Source: Acinetobacter zhairuonensis | Lineage (GTDB): Bacteria; Pseudomonadota; Gammaproteobacteria; Pseudomonadales; Moraxellaceae | Length of the DNA: 64,000 nt | Direction of reading: 5' to 3' | Assembly (NCBI RefSeq): GCF_022601715.1 | Contig: NZ_JAKVIM010000003.1 | Location: 1-64,000, forward strand | Part shown: positions 1 to 9,573 of the stretch, in pieces | Layout of the letters: each line of letters opens with the position of its first letter | Numbering within the stretch: the stretch's first letter is position 1 | The notes under the pieces: generated by a model | The model's database searches: none | What the model was told of the DNA's origin: nothing | What the model saw: the letters and a program-made list of their open reading frames with translations, nothing else | Translations under genes and position numbers: made by a program

Positions 1-195
1 GGTCTGGCTGACGATACTACGCAAGTGAATCCAAATGGTGGTGCGATTGCGATTGGTCATCCACTGGGTGCATCGGGCGCACGTTTAGTGACCACAGCTC
101 TGAACCAGTTAGAACAAACCGGTGGCACCTATGCCCTATGTTCAATGTGTATTGGGGTCGGTCAAGGGATTGCGCTGATTATTCAGCGGGTTTAA
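1..195 (+). CDS. pcaF: Beta-ketoadipyl-CoA thiolase, C-terminal fragment (5' end outside window)
   Basis: The first 64 codons read in frame 1 and end at TAA 193-195. They carry the thiolase C-terminal signatures NPNGGAIAIGHPLGASGAR, which holds the catalytic His, and CSMCIGVGQGIA, which holds the second catalytic Cys. The enzyme cleaves beta-ketoadipyl-CoA to succinyl-CoA and acetyl-CoA, the last step of the beta-ketoadipate pathway. Its place directly upstream of pcaB matches the ADP1 order pcaI-J-F-B-D-K-C-H-G, so it is called PcaF rather than a generic acetyl-CoA acetyltransferase. The N-terminal part and the operon promoter lie to the left of the window. Confidence 0.9.
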   Translation, partial: GLADDTTQVNPNGGAIAIGHPLGASGARLVTTALNQLEQTGGTYALCSMCIGVGQGIALIIQRV

Positions 196-229
196 TCGGA
201 TTAGCAAAGCAGAATAGGGAAAGACCATC

Positions 230-1585
230 ATGAGCCAGTTATACGCCAGCTTATTTTACCAAAATGAAGTGACTGAAATTTTCAGTGATCGCGCTTTGGT
301 GTCTTACATGATTCAAGCTGAAGTCGCGTTGGCGAAAGCCCAAGCTCAAGTCGGTGTCATTCCAGAATCTGCTGCAACAGCAATCTCAGACACTGCAGCA
401 ACTGCTCTCGATCAGATTGATTTTGATGCTTTGGCTGTCGCAACAGGTTTGGCGGGCAATATTGCAATTCCATTTGTGAAGCAGTTGACAGCAATTTCAA
501 AACAAACAGATGAAGATGCTGCCCGTTATATTCACTGGGGTGCAACCAGTCAGGACATTCTGGATACCGCATGTATTTTGCAATGTCGCGCAGCAATGAC
601 ACATGTTGAGGCTTTAATTCAACAATGTTATCGCGCAGCTTTGACTCAAGCAGAACAGTATCGTGCACAAGTCATGATTGGTCGTACTTGGTTGCAGCAA
701 GGTTTGCCGATTACGTTGGGTCATAAATTAGCGCGCTGGGCTTCGGCATTTCATCGTGATTTAGTGCGTATTGAAGCCATGAAAACGCGTGTGTTTACTG
801 CTCAATTGGGTGGTGCAGTCGGTTCATTGGCATCTTTACAGCATCAAGGCACAGCAGTGGTTCAGGCATTTGCAGCACAGTTACAACTTTCAGTTCCAAG
901 CTGTACTTGGCATGGCGAGCGTGACCGTATTGTCGAAGTGGCGAGTGTTATCGCGATGGTAACAGGGAGCTTGGGCAAAATGGCACGTGATTGGTCGTTG
1001 ATGATGCAAACAGAAATTGCAGAAATCTTTGAACCCACTGCAAAAGGTCGTGGTGGTTCATCAACCATGCCACACAAGCGTAATCCAGTTGCAGCGGCAT
1101 CTGTATTGGCAGCAGCGAACCGTGTACCTGTGTTGATGTCGAGCTTGTACCAAAGCATGGTGCAGGAGCATGAGCGCAGCTTGGGTGCTTGGCATGCAGA
1201 ATGGCTCGCCATTCCTGAGATTTTCCAACTGTGTGCAGGTGCTTTAGAGCGCACATTGGATGTATTGCAGGGCATGGAAGTTAATGCTGAGAACATGCAG
1301 CGTAATTTGGAATGTACCCAAGGCTTAATTATGGCAGAAGCTGTAATGATGGCATTGGCACCACACATGGGTCGTTTACAGGCGCACCATGTAGTGGAAG
1401 CTGCGTGTAAAACCGCTGTTGCAAAAGGTGTGCATTTAAAAGATGAGATTGCGGAATTGGATCAAGTTAAAGACTTGTTTAGCGCAGCTCAGATTTCAGA
1501 AATTTTTAAACCCGAATCTTATCTTGGCAATATTCAAGACCAGATTGATGCGGTGTTGCAGGAAGCAAAAGGAGAGGCAAAGTGA
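230..1585 (+). CDS. pcaB: 3-carboxy-cis,cis-muconate cycloisomerase
   Basis: This 451-residue cytoplasmic enzyme of the fumarase/aspartase superfamily lactonises 3-carboxy-cis,cis-muconate to 4-carboxymuconolactone, the step after ring cleavage by PcaHG. The superfamily signature GSSTMPHKRNP is present near residue 280, and the length is normal for PcaB. The ATG at 230 follows a short intergenic gap after pcaF with an AGGGAAAG-like ribosome site. The 3' end overlaps the pcaD start by four bases (GTGA), which implies translational coupling. A paralogue such as adenylosuccinate lyase is excluded by the pca context. Confidence 0.96.
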   Translation: MSQLYASLFYQNEVTEIFSDRALVSYMIQAEVALAKAQAQVGVIPESAATAISDTAATALDQIDFDALAVATGLAGNIAIPFVKQLTAISKQTDEDAARYIHWGATSQDILDTACILQCRAAMTHVEALIQQCYRAALTQAEQYRAQVMIGRTWLQQGLPITLGHKLARWASAFHRDLVRIEAMKTRVFTAQLGGAVGSLASLQHQGTAVVQAFAAQLQLSVPSCTWHGERDRIVEVASVIAMVTGSLGKMARDWSLMMQTEIAEIFEPTAKGRGGSSTMPHKRNPVAAASVLAAANRVPVLMSSLYQSMVQEHERSLGAWHAEWLAIPEIFQLCAGALERTLDVLQGMEVNAENMQRNLECTQGLIMAEAVMMALAPHMGRLQAHHVVEAACKTAVAKGVHLKDEIAELDQVKDLFSAAQISEIFKPESYLGNIQDQIDAVLQEAKGEAK

Positions 1586-2370
1586 ATATTACAATGACCA
1601 ATCGTCAGGGCAAATGTTTGGCTGTATATGTTAGCGGTCAAGAAAATGCGCCTGCGATTGTATTTTCAAATTCACTCGGCACAGACAAGGGCATGTGGCA
1701 ACCTCAAGTTGCAGCATTTGAACAGCATTTTAAAGTTGTAACTTATGACACACGTGGTCATGGGCATAGCGATGTGATTGAGCAGACCACTGTACAAAAT
1801 CTTGCTGAAGATGTGATTGATATCCTCGATGGTTTGAACATTGAAAAAGCACATTTTTGTGGAATTTCCATGGGCGGTATGACCGCTTTGTGGTTGGGTA
1901 TTCATCACGCAGATCGTTTTCATAGCATTACGGTTGCCAATTCAGCAGCCAAAATTTGGACTGCGGAAGGTTGGAATGCACGTGCTGATGCGGTAACAGC
2001 GAATGGTATTGCGGACTTGGTGAAGACTACGCATACCCGTTGGTTCAGCGAACAGTTTGATTATCAACATGATGCTTTGGCGCAACGTACGATCCAGTCT
2101 TTAGCAACAACCCCAGCACTGGGCTATGCTGAATCTTGCCGTGCATTGGCACAAGCCGATTTGAGCAACGAGATTCAGAATATTAACATTCCAACTTTAG
2201 TAATTGCAGGGGCTTTGGATCCTGTAACGACAGTTGATGATGGCATTTTCATGCAACAACAGATTCAAAATAGTGAATTGGCGGTGATTGACGCATCGCA
2301 TCTTTCCAATATTGAACAACCTGAGCTGTTTAATCAAACCCTCAGTCAATTCATTGGTTCGATTCAATAG
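1582..2370 (+). CDS. pcaD: 3-oxoadipate enol-lactonase
   Basis: This alpha/beta hydrolase of 262 residues hydrolyses beta-ketoadipate enol-lactone to beta-ketoadipate. The nucleophile elbow GISMGG places the catalytic Ser at residue 96, and the C-terminal ASHLSNIEQP carries the catalytic His. The start is GTG at 1582, overlapping the pcaB stop; an in-frame ATG at 1594 is a possible alternative, but the GGAGAGG just upstream and the overlap favour GTG. The gene sits between pcaB and pcaK as in ADP1. Confidence 0.95.
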   Translation: MNITMTNRQGKCLAVYVSGQENAPAIVFSNSLGTDKGMWQPQVAAFEQHFKVVTYDTRGHGHSDVIEQTTVQNLAEDVIDILDGLNIEKAHFCGISMGGMTALWLGIHHADRFHSITVANSAAKIWTAEGWNARADAVTANGIADLVKTTHTRWFSEQFDYQHDALAQRTIQSLATTPALGYAESCRALAQADLSNEIQNINIPTLVIAGALDPVTTVDDGIFMQQQIQNSELAVIDASHLSNIEQPELFNQTLSQFIGSIQ

Positions 2371-2411
2371 TTTAAGGATTTAAAAAGGACTTTCAGCCTA
2401 AGGAGGCAGGT

Positions 2412-3767
2412 ATGGCGTCTCAGGAATACGCTACTCAAAAAACGAGTATAGACGCACAGGCACTGATTAATGAAGCACCACTTAGCAAGTATCAGTGGCT
2501 TATCGCAATTGTATGTTTTTTAATTGTTTTTGTTGATGGTATTGATACTGCGGCAATGGGTTTTATTGCGCCAGCCTTAGCACAAGACTGGGGTATTGAC
2601 CGTTCACAACTGGGTCCAGTCATGAGTGCTGCATTAGGCGGCATGATTATTGGGGCTCTGGTGTCTGGTCCAACTGCTGACCGTTTTGGTCGTAAAGTGG
2701 TTTTAAGTGTTTCCATGCTAATTTTTGGTGGTTTCACGCTAGCATCTGCTTATGCTCCTGATTTAGATACTTTGGTTGTTTTACGCTTTTTAACGGGTAT
2801 TGGCTTGGGTGCGGCAATGCCGAACGCAACCACTTTATTTTCTGAGTATTGCCCAAAACGTTCGCGTTCATTACTCGTGACCTGCATGTTCTGCGGTTAC
2901 AACTTGGGTATGGCAACAGGCGGATTTATCAGTAGTTGGCTCATTCCGAATTTTGGATGGCATAGCCTGTTTTTACTTGGCGGTTGGTCACCTTTAATTC
3001 TCATGTTTTTGGTGATTTTCTTCTTACCTGAGTCGTACCGTTTCTTGATTGTTAAAGGTCGTGATAACGCTAAAGTTCATCAAATTTTATCGCGTATTGC
3101 ACCTGCACAAGTTCAGGGTGTGACCGAGTTTCATGTACCTGAAGAACAGATTGCAGGGACGGAAAAGAAAGGCGTATTTGGCATGCTGTTCTCTAAGCAA
3201 TATGTCAAGGGTACCGCTTTACTTTGGTTAACCTACTTCATGGGCTTGGTGATGATCTATCTACTCACCAGCTGGCTACCAACCTTAATGCGTGAGACAG
3301 GTGCTTCAATGGAGCGTGCAGCATTTATTGGTGGTTTATTCCAATTTGGTGGGGTACTCAGTGCCTTATTCATTGGCTGGGCGATGGACCGTTTCAACCC
3401 GAATCGCATTATTTCTGGCTTCTATTTAGTTGCAGGTTTGTTTGTAGTTGCTGTGGGACAAAGTCTAGCCAACCCAACATTGCTTGCAATTTTAGTCCTC
3501 TGCGCAGGTGTTGCAATGAATGGTGCGCAATCTGCTATGCCAGCGCTAAGTGCACGTTTTTACCCAACCCAATGCCGTGCAACAGGTGTGGCGTGGATGA
3601 CTGGAATCGGTCGTTTTGGTGCGGTGTTTGGTGCTTGGATCGGTGCGGTATTACTAGGTAATGACTGGTCATTTACAGCAATTTTGAGCTTACTCATGAT
3701 TCCAGCAACCGCAGCAGCTGTCGCAATTTTTGTTAAATCACTTGTTGCTCATACTGATGCAACTTAA
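2412..3767 (+). CDS. pcaK: MFS transporter for protocatechuate / 4-hydroxybenzoate
   Basis: This 451-residue, 12-helix permease belongs to the aromatic acid:H+ symporter branch of the major facilitator superfamily. The first membrane segment contains the acidic FVDGIDTAAMGF motif typical of this branch, and the cytoplasmic loop after helix 2 carries ADRFGRKVV. A strong AAGGAGG ribosome site lies just before the ATG. It should import protocatechuate formed in the periplasm by the qui enzymes, or related aromatic acids, which fits its position inside the operon. Substrate choice is inferred from PcaK of ADP1 and Pseudomonas. Confidence 0.93.
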   Translation: MASQEYATQKTSIDAQALINEAPLSKYQWLIAIVCFLIVFVDGIDTAAMGFIAPALAQDWGIDRSQLGPVMSAALGGMIIGALVSGPTADRFGRKVVLSVSMLIFGGFTLASAYAPDLDTLVVLRFLTGIGLGAAMPNATTLFSEYCPKRSRSLLVTCMFCGYNLGMATGGFISSWLIPNFGWHSLFLLGGWSPLILMFLVIFFLPESYRFLIVKGRDNAKVHQILSRIAPAQVQGVTEFHVPEEQIAGTEKKGVFGMLFSKQYVKGTALLWLTYFMGLVMIYLLTSWLPTLMRETGASMERAAFIGGLFQFGGVLSALFIGWAMDRFNPNRIISGFYLVAGLFVVAVGQSLANPTLLAILVLCAGVAMNGAQSAMPALSARFYPTQCRATGVAWMTGIGRFGAVFGAWIGAVLLGNDWSFTAILSLLMIPATAAAVAIFVKSLVAHTDAT

Positions 3768-3781
3768 TTGAGGTTTCTCTG

Positions 3782-4201
3782 ATGAATGATGAACAACGTT
3801 ATGAACAAGGGATCAAAGTCCGAACTGAAGTGCTAGGCGAAAAGCATGTCAATCGTTCAATTGAGAACCTGAATGATTTTAACGAAGATTTTCAAAACTT
3901 TATTAGCCGTTTTGCATGGGGTGAAGTGTGGTCTAGACCAGGTCTACCACGCCACACCCGTAGTCTAGTCACCATTGCCATTTTGTTGGCATTGGGGCGG
4001 GAAGATGAACTGCGTATGCATTTACGCGCATGTTTTAACAATGGCGTGACCAAGGATGACTTAAAAGAGTTGATCTTGCACAGCTCATTGTATGCGGGTT
4101 TACCTGCAGCAAACGCAGCCATGCATATGGCAGAAGAGGTTTTTGCGGATTTGGGCATTGCGCCGAAAAAGTTAAACCAAGAACAAACGAACCAAGAGTA
4201 A
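3782..4201 (+). CDS. pcaC: 4-carboxymuconolactone decarboxylase
   Basis: This small 139-residue protein of the CMD/AhpD-like family decarboxylates 4-carboxymuconolactone to beta-ketoadipate enol-lactone. The conserved central block RPGLPRHTRSLVTIAILLA and the following HLRACFNNG segment are typical of PcaC. It follows pcaK by 14 bases and precedes pcaH by 26. In some bacteria PcaC is fused to PcaD (PcaL); here the two are separate, as in ADP1. Confidence 0.95.
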   Translation: MNDEQRYEQGIKVRTEVLGEKHVNRSIENLNDFNEDFQNFISRFAWGEVWSRPGLPRHTRSLVTIAILLALGREDELRMHLRACFNNGVTKDDLKELILHSSLYAGLPAANAAMHMAEEVFADLGIAPKKLNQEQTNQE

Positions 4202-4215
4202 TGGAACAAGATTAA

Positions 4216-4953
<738 letters not shown>

Positions 4954-4968
4954 TTTAGGGAGAACAAC

Positions 4969-5598
4969 ATGAACAATTGGAATTTTCAAGAATTGCATGA
5001 AACTCCATCTCAAACAGGTGGGCCATACGTACACATTGGTTTATTACCAAAACAAGCCAACATTGAAGTATTTGAAAATAACTTCAACAACCAATTGGTG
5101 AAAGAGAACACTTTGGGCGAGCGTATTCGCTTGGAAGGTCAAGTCTTTGATGGTTTAGGTTTACCGCTACGTGATGTATTGGTTGAGATTTGGCAAGCCG
5201 ATGCCAATGGCATTTACCCAAGTGCTGCGGACTGCCAAGGTAAACAAGCTGATCCAAACTTCCTTGGTTGGGGACGTACGGGTGCAGATTTCGATACAGG
5301 TTTCTGGAGCTTCGATACCATCAAACCGGGCGCAGTTCCAGGTCGTAAGGGCACAACTCAAGCACCGCATATTGCACTGATCATTTTCGCACGTGGTATC
5401 AACATCGGGTTGAACACTCGTGTCTATTTTGAAGATGAAGCAGAAGCCAATGCGCAAGATCCAGTATTGAAAGGCATTGAGTGGGCGCCACGTCGTCAAA
5501 CCTTAGTTGCAAAACGCGAAGAACGTGATGGTGAAGTGGTATACCGCTTTGACATTCGCATTCAAGGCGAAGATGAAACGGTCTTTTTCGATATCTAA
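4969..5598 (+). CDS. pcaG: Protocatechuate 3,4-dioxygenase alpha subunit
   Basis: This 209-residue subunit is homologous to PcaH but lacks the full set of iron ligands: the second Tyr is absent and the His-x-His block is replaced by TTQAPHIALIIF. It shapes the active site and the oligomer. TQTGGPYVHIG near the N-terminus and DVLVEIWQADANG in the centre are family hallmarks. It ends the pca part of the operon; a 149-base gap with two hairpins separates it from quiB. Confidence 0.96.
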   Translation: MNNWNFQELHETPSQTGGPYVHIGLLPKQANIEVFENNFNNQLVKENTLGERIRLEGQVFDGLGLPLRDVLVEIWQADANGIYPSAADCQGKQADPNFLGWGRTGADFDTGFWSFDTIKPGAVPGRKGTTQAPHIALIIFARGINIGLNTRVYFEDEAEANAQDPVLKGIEWAPRRQTLVAKREERDGEVVYRFDIRIQGEDETVFFDI

Positions 5599-5611
5599 AC
5601 TCCTGAAGGTA

Positions 5612-5633
5612 TAGTGCAAGATGTCTTGCACTA
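5612..5633 (+). other. Perfect 10-bp hairpin between pcaG and quiB
   Basis: TAGTGCAAGA at 5612-5621 is an exact inverted repeat of TCTTGCACTA at 5624-5633, with only two bases between. No run of T follows, so it is not a standard intrinsic terminator. It lies just after the pcaG stop and may stabilise or punctuate the polycistronic RNA. Confidence 0.6.
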
Positions 5634-5652
5634 GCCTAATAGATAAAAGTTT

Positions 5653-5694
5653 ATACGTGGTGACTCCATGTCCCATTGCATGAATCCCACGTAT
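5653..5694 (+). other. Second inverted repeat between pcaG and quiB
   Basis: ATACGTGG at 5653-5660 pairs exactly with CCACGTAT at 5687-5694 around a 26-base loop that itself contains two CATG boxes. It lies about 50 bases upstream of the quiB start. It could be an RNA stem or a protein-binding dyad; nothing in the sequence decides this. Confidence 0.45.
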
Positions 5695-5747
5695 GTTTGC
5701 GGCTGATGATGAAGTCAGGCAATAGTTTGAAAATACAAGGAACTGTA

Positions 5748-6608
5748 ATGATTACGATCAAAAAGTTAGCGATGCAATTATGCTTAAGCACTGCTATTTT
5801 AGCAGCAATGCCAGCGACATTTGCGGCTGAAGTGGCTCAATCTAAGGCACAACACTATGTAGTGAAAAACGTCAATATTGGCGATTTACCTGTTAAAACC
5901 ATCGTACCAATTACTGCAAAAACTGCGGAACAAGCGATTGCACAGGCGAAAGTGATTGCCAGCAATCCTGATGCAGACTTAGCAGAATTCCGCATTGATT
6001 TACTCGAATTTTCTGCTGATAACAAGAAAGTGATTGCTTTGGGTCAGCAGTTGAATCAGATCCTGAAAGATAAACCCTTGATTGCGACCATTCGTACCCA
6101 TAACGAAGGTGGGAAAATGACGGTTTCCGATCAAGATTATGAAAAAATTTATCGTGAGTATTTGAAAGCACCATTTATGCAGTTACTGGATATCGAAATG
6201 TTCCGTGATGCAAAAATTGTTGAGAAATTAACCAAGTTGGCACATGATAAACATGTGTTAGTGATTATGTCGAATCACGATTTTAATAAAACGCCAGAAC
6301 AACAAGAAATTGAAAACCGTTTGCTCAAACAAGACCAAATGGGTGCAGACATCCTGAAAATTGCGGTAATGCCGAAATCTAAACAAGATGTGATGACTTT
6401 GATGAATGCAACTCTCGCAGTGAGTGAAAAAAGTAAAAAACCATTACTCACCATGTCGATGGGGCAACTTGGCACAATTTCCCGTATTGCAACTGCCAAT
6501 ATGGGCGGAAGTCTAAGTTTTGGAATGATTGGTGAGGCTTCAGCGCCTGGTCAAATTGATGTGACCCAACTCAAACAGTTCCTTAAAACTGTTCAGCCTA
6601 CACCTTAA
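5748..6608 (+). CDS. quiB: Catabolic 3-dehydroquinate dehydratase (type I), secreted
   Basis: This type I dehydroquinase converts 3-dehydroquinate to 3-dehydroshikimate in quinate breakdown. The AroD active-site set is complete in the 286-residue product: Glu80 (AEFRID), His177 (SNHDF), Lys204 (DILKIAV, the Schiff-base lysine), Arg246 (TISRIA) and Gln269 (APGQID). Unlike biosynthetic AroD it starts with a signal peptide of about 27 residues (hydrophobic core, then TFA-AEV), so it should work in the periplasm beside QuiA and QuiC. The ATG at 5748 is chosen because AAGGAACTGT precedes it and the signal peptide begins there; the frame extends upstream to a TTG at 5676, but that extension is not credible. 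Confidence 0.93.
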   Translation: MITIKKLAMQLCLSTAILAAMPATFAAEVAQSKAQHYVVKNVNIGDLPVKTIVPITAKTAEQAIAQAKVIASNPDADLAEFRIDLLEFSADNKKVIALGQQLNQILKDKPLIATIRTHNEGGKMTVSDQDYEKIYREYLKAPFMQLLDIEMFRDAKIVEKLTKLAHDKHVLVIMSNHDFNKTPEQQEIENRLLKQDQMGADILKIAVMPKSKQDVMTLMNATLAVSEKSKKPLLTMSMGQLGTISRIATANMGGSLSFGMIGEASAPGQIDVTQLKQFLKTVQPTP

Positions 6609-6635
6609 GACTTCCAGATATAAAAGGATTTGATT

Positions 6636-8096
6636 ATGAAATCATCAACTTTACGTTTAACGACTTTGGCTTTGGGCCTAGTGGCTTCAGGTTTAGCCAG
6701 TGCAGAAACTTATGTGGTTGATCGTTATCAGGACGATAGTGCAAAAGGTTCATTACGTTGGGCAATTGAACAATCCAATGCCAATGCTGCACAAGAAAAT
6801 GAGATTCAGATTCAGGCAGTCGGAAAAGCCCCTTATGTGATTAAGCTGAATCAAGCTTTACCGCCAATCAAATCTTCAGTGAAAATTATTGGTACCCAGT
6901 GGGACAAAACCGGTGAGTTTATTGCCATTGATGGTTCAAACTACATCAAAGGTGAAGGTGCGAAAGCCTGTCCAGGTGCAAATCCTGAACAGTATGGTAC
7001 CAATGTTCGTACCATGACTTTACCGGGTCTTGTTTTACAAGATGTGAATGGCGTGACTTTAAAAGGACTCGATATCCACCGTTTCTGTATCGGTGTCCTG
7101 ATTAACCGTTCGAGCAACAACCTCATTCAGCATAACCGTATCAGTAATAACTACGGTGGTTCAGGCGTGATGTTGACTGGTGATGATGGTAAAGGTAATC
7201 CAACTTCAACCACCACCAATAACAACAAAGTTTTAAATAACTTGTTTGTGGACAATGGTGATGGTCTAGAGCTGACTCGTGGTGCCGCATTTAACCTTGT
7301 TGCCAATAACCTATTTACTTCAACCAAAGCCAATCCAGAGCCATCTCAAGGGATTGAAATTCTTTGGGGAAATGACAACGCTGTAGTGGGTAACAAATTT
7401 GAAAACTATTCTGATGGTTTGCAAATTAACTGGGGTAAACGTAATTACGTTGCCTATAACGAGCTGATCAACAACTCGATTGGCTTTAACTTAACTGGTG
7501 ATGGCAACATCTTTGACAGCAATAAAGTTCACGGTAACCGTTTAGGAATTGCCGTGCGTTCTGAAAAAGATGCCAATGCTCGTACGACTTTGACCAAAAA
7601 CCTCATCTGGAACAATGGTAAAGACATTAAGCGTTGTGAAGCTGGTGGTTCATGTGTACCAGATCAACGTTTAGGTGCCATCGTGTTTGCTGTACCAGCA
7701 CTAGAACATGCAGGTTTCGTTGGTTCTCGTGGGGGCGGTGTGGTCATTGAAGATGCCAAACTTCAAAAGACTTGCACGCAGCCAAATCAAGAAGGTTGTA
7801 ATGCTAAGCCAAACCAAAATATCCAAGCTCCGCGTTTAAGCTATAGCAAAGGACAAATTACAGCGACAGTCCAAGGGCAACCAAATCAGCGTTATCACGT
7901 TGAATTCTTTGCCAACCGTCAAGCGAATGGTCAAGAAGCTGAACAGTACTTAGGTGCGCAAGTGGTAACAACAAATGCACAAGGTCAAGGTCAAGCAACT
8001 TGGAAAGCACTGAGTGGTGCAGCAAGTGTGACAGCCAATGTGACTGATCATTTGGGTGCTACTTCAGAGCTTAGCCCAGCCGTTCGTGTTAAGTAA
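6636..8096 (+). CDS. quiC: 3-dehydroshikimate dehydratase, periplasmic beta-helix protein
   Basis: The product has 486 residues with a clear signal peptide (ending GLASA-ETY). It is assigned to QuiC, which dehydrates 3-dehydroshikimate to protocatechuate, by gene order and size. The sequence looks like a right-handed parallel beta-helix: regularly spaced Asn-rich turns such as NNLIQHNRISNN, NNKVLNNLFVDNG, NLVANNLF and NAVVGNKFENYSDG occupy roughly residues 150-320. The ATG at 6636 follows AGGA with a seven-base gap; a TTG six bases upstream is too close to that site. It is unrelated to the AsbF-type dehydratases. Confidence 0.88.
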   Translation: MKSSTLRLTTLALGLVASGLASAETYVVDRYQDDSAKGSLRWAIEQSNANAAQENEIQIQAVGKAPYVIKLNQALPPIKSSVKIIGTQWDKTGEFIAIDGSNYIKGEGAKACPGANPEQYGTNVRTMTLPGLVLQDVNGVTLKGLDIHRFCIGVLINRSSNNLIQHNRISNNYGGSGVMLTGDDGKGNPTSTTTNNNKVLNNLFVDNGDGLELTRGAAFNLVANNLFTSTKANPEPSQGIEILWGNDNAVVGNKFENYSDGLQINWGKRNYVAYNELINNSIGFNLTGDGNIFDSNKVHGNRLGIAVRSEKDANARTTLTKNLIWNNGKDIKRCEAGGSCVPDQRLGAIVFAVPALEHAGFVGSRGGGVVIEDAKLQKTCTQPNQEGCNAKPNQNIQAPRLSYSKGQITATVQGQPNQRYHVEFFANRQANGQEAEQYLGAQVVTTNAQGQGQATWKALSGAASVTANVTDHLGATSELSPAVRVK

Positions 8097-8108
8097 TAAA
8101 AACTGCAT

Positions 8109-8135
8109 GGAAAGCTCACTTGGGTTGAGCTTTCC
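8109..8135 (+). other. Perfect 10-bp hairpin between quiC and quiX
   Basis: GGAAAGCTCA at 8109-8118 is exactly complementary to TGAGCTTTCC at 8126-8135, with a seven-base loop. It is followed by TCATAAAAAAGG, not a T-run, so it is not a strong terminator. It lies 12 bases after the quiC stop and 21 before the quiX start. Confidence 0.65.
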
Positions 8136-8156
8136 TCATAAAAAAGGATGTTTGGT

Positions 8157-9473
8157 ATGCAACAACTATTAAAACTTGGCACATTATCTTTGGCACTTTT
8201 GACTTGCCAACTGGCTTCAGCAAATGAATTTTATTCGGCTGATCGACAATGGTTGTTTGGGGACTGGAACGGAGAGCGTAAGCAACTCGAAGACCAAGGT
8301 TATAAGTTTACAGTTGCAATTATGAGTCAGGCGGCAACCAATCTTGATGGTGGTTATAACGATGACAATACTTTGGAAAATGCTGGGCAACTGACCTTAG
8401 GTGCCAATTTTGACTTAAACAAAATTGCGGGCTGGGAAAATACCACAGCAGGTTTAATGATTACCAAACGTGATGGTAACTCATTAACTTTAGAGCGTAT
8501 CAAAGATCCGCGAGCGAGTACTTTAGGCAATACCCAAGAAATTTACGGACGTGGAAAAATCTGGCGTTTAACCCAAGCATGGATCAAAACTGGATTTGAT
8601 GATAACAAAGTCCAATTCAAGATTGGTCGTATGGGCATGTCAGATGACTTTAACAGCTCACAATGTGAATTCCAGAACTTACTACTTTGCGGTGGTCAGT
8701 TAGGTAAATCGATTGGTTCAATTTGGTACAACTGGCCTGTCGGGGTTTGGGGGAGCAACCTGAAGTATCAATTTGCACCTGCATGGTCACTCGGTTTGGG
8801 TGTGTATGAAGTCAACCCAGACAATGTCAAAACACAATCCAACAGTGATGGCTTTAACCTCGATATGAACAATGTTGAGGGAGCAACGATTCCTTTAGAG
8901 TTGGCTTGGAAACCTAAGCTAGCTGCATTTAATCGTTTGCCAGGTGAATATAAAGTCGGTGCGTTGTATTCCACGGCTGAAGCAAAAGATATTCGCAGTG
9001 GTCAAATGCAAGATGGCAAATACAGTTTCTGGCTGAATGCTCAGCAACAACTCACGCAACACGGTACCGATCCGAAGCGTGGTTTATACATTAGCTTTAA
9101 TGGCGTCGTGAATGATAAAGCCACGACTTCAGTGGAAAGTACACAACAACTGGCACTTTGGTACAAAGGTCCATTTGATAGCCGTCCGAACGACTCGATT
9201 GGTCTAGGCTTTGCAAATTACGTGGTCAATGATCGCGTCACAGATAAACAAATTGCCACCAATGAAGGTCGTGGTTATTACAGTTACGATGCCATTGCCA
9301 GTGACTATGTGCCAATTCAACACGATGAGCTGAATGTCGAGCTGAACTATACCTACCAATGGTCTCCAGCGGTCATGCTTAGACCGAACCTGCAATACAT
9401 CTACCAACCGACAGGGGTGAAAGAAGTAGAGGATGCTTGGGTGGCTGGTTTGAGCATGAAAGTTAATTTTTAA
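8157..9473 (+). CDS. quiX: Outer-membrane porin of the quinate operon (OprB-like)
   Basis: The product has 438 residues, an N-terminal signal peptide (cleavage near QLASA-NEF) and an OprB-type carbohydrate-selective porin pattern: a DRQWLFGDWNGERKQLEDQG start, many amphipathic strands (IKTGFDDNKVQFKIGRMG; NVELNYTYQW; PNLQYIYQPTG) and a C-terminal VNF ending in Phe. It probably admits quinate, shikimate or their products through the outer membrane. The ATG at 8157 is preferred over 8148 because AGGA lies eight bases before it and overlaps the earlier ATG. Position between quiC and quiA matches ADP1. Confidence 0.87.
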   Translation: MQQLLKLGTLSLALLTCQLASANEFYSADRQWLFGDWNGERKQLEDQGYKFTVAIMSQAATNLDGGYNDDNTLENAGQLTLGANFDLNKIAGWENTTAGLMITKRDGNSLTLERIKDPRASTLGNTQEIYGRGKIWRLTQAWIKTGFDDNKVQFKIGRMGMSDDFNSSQCEFQNLLLCGGQLGKSIGSIWYNWPVGVWGSNLKYQFAPAWSLGLGVYEVNPDNVKTQSNSDGFNLDMNNVEGATIPLELAWKPKLAAFNRLPGEYKVGALYSTAEAKDIRSGQMQDGKYSFWLNAQQQLTQHGTDPKRGLYISFNGVVNDKATTSVESTQQLALWYKGPFDSRPNDSIGLGFANYVVNDRVTDKQIATNEGRGYYSYDAIASDYVPIQHDELNVELNYTYQWSPAVMLRPNLQYIYQPTGVKEVEDAWVAGLSMKVNF

Positions 9474-9520
9474 CAGCACTTAAATTAAAAAATGATTAAA
9501 ATATAAGCATTAGTGCTGTT
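9472..9520 (+). other. Inverted repeat spanning the quiX stop
   Basis: AACAGCACT at 9472-9480 pairs exactly with AGTGCTGTT at 9512-9520 around an A+T-rich 31-base loop. The left arm overlaps the quiX stop codon. No T-run follows. Confidence 0.45.
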
Positions 9521-9537
9521 CAGTTTAAACACTTTGG

Positions 9538-9573
9538 TCGTGACTTTCGCAACACCTAGTTGCGGAAGCACGA
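9538..9573 (+). other. Imperfect hairpin in the quiX-quiA gap
   Basis: TCGTG at 9538 pairs with CACGA ending at 9573, and the inner arms TTTCGCAAC and GTTGCGGAA pair with one G-U, leaving a small internal mismatch and a loop of about five bases. It is another hairpin without a U-tract inside the operon, about 80 bases before quiA. Confidence 0.45.

Noticed and set aside
862..1368. Long open frames on the strand opposite pcaB, and similar ones opposite most other genes
   Set aside because: They mirror real genes with recognised motifs, lack ribosome sites and have no family resemblance.
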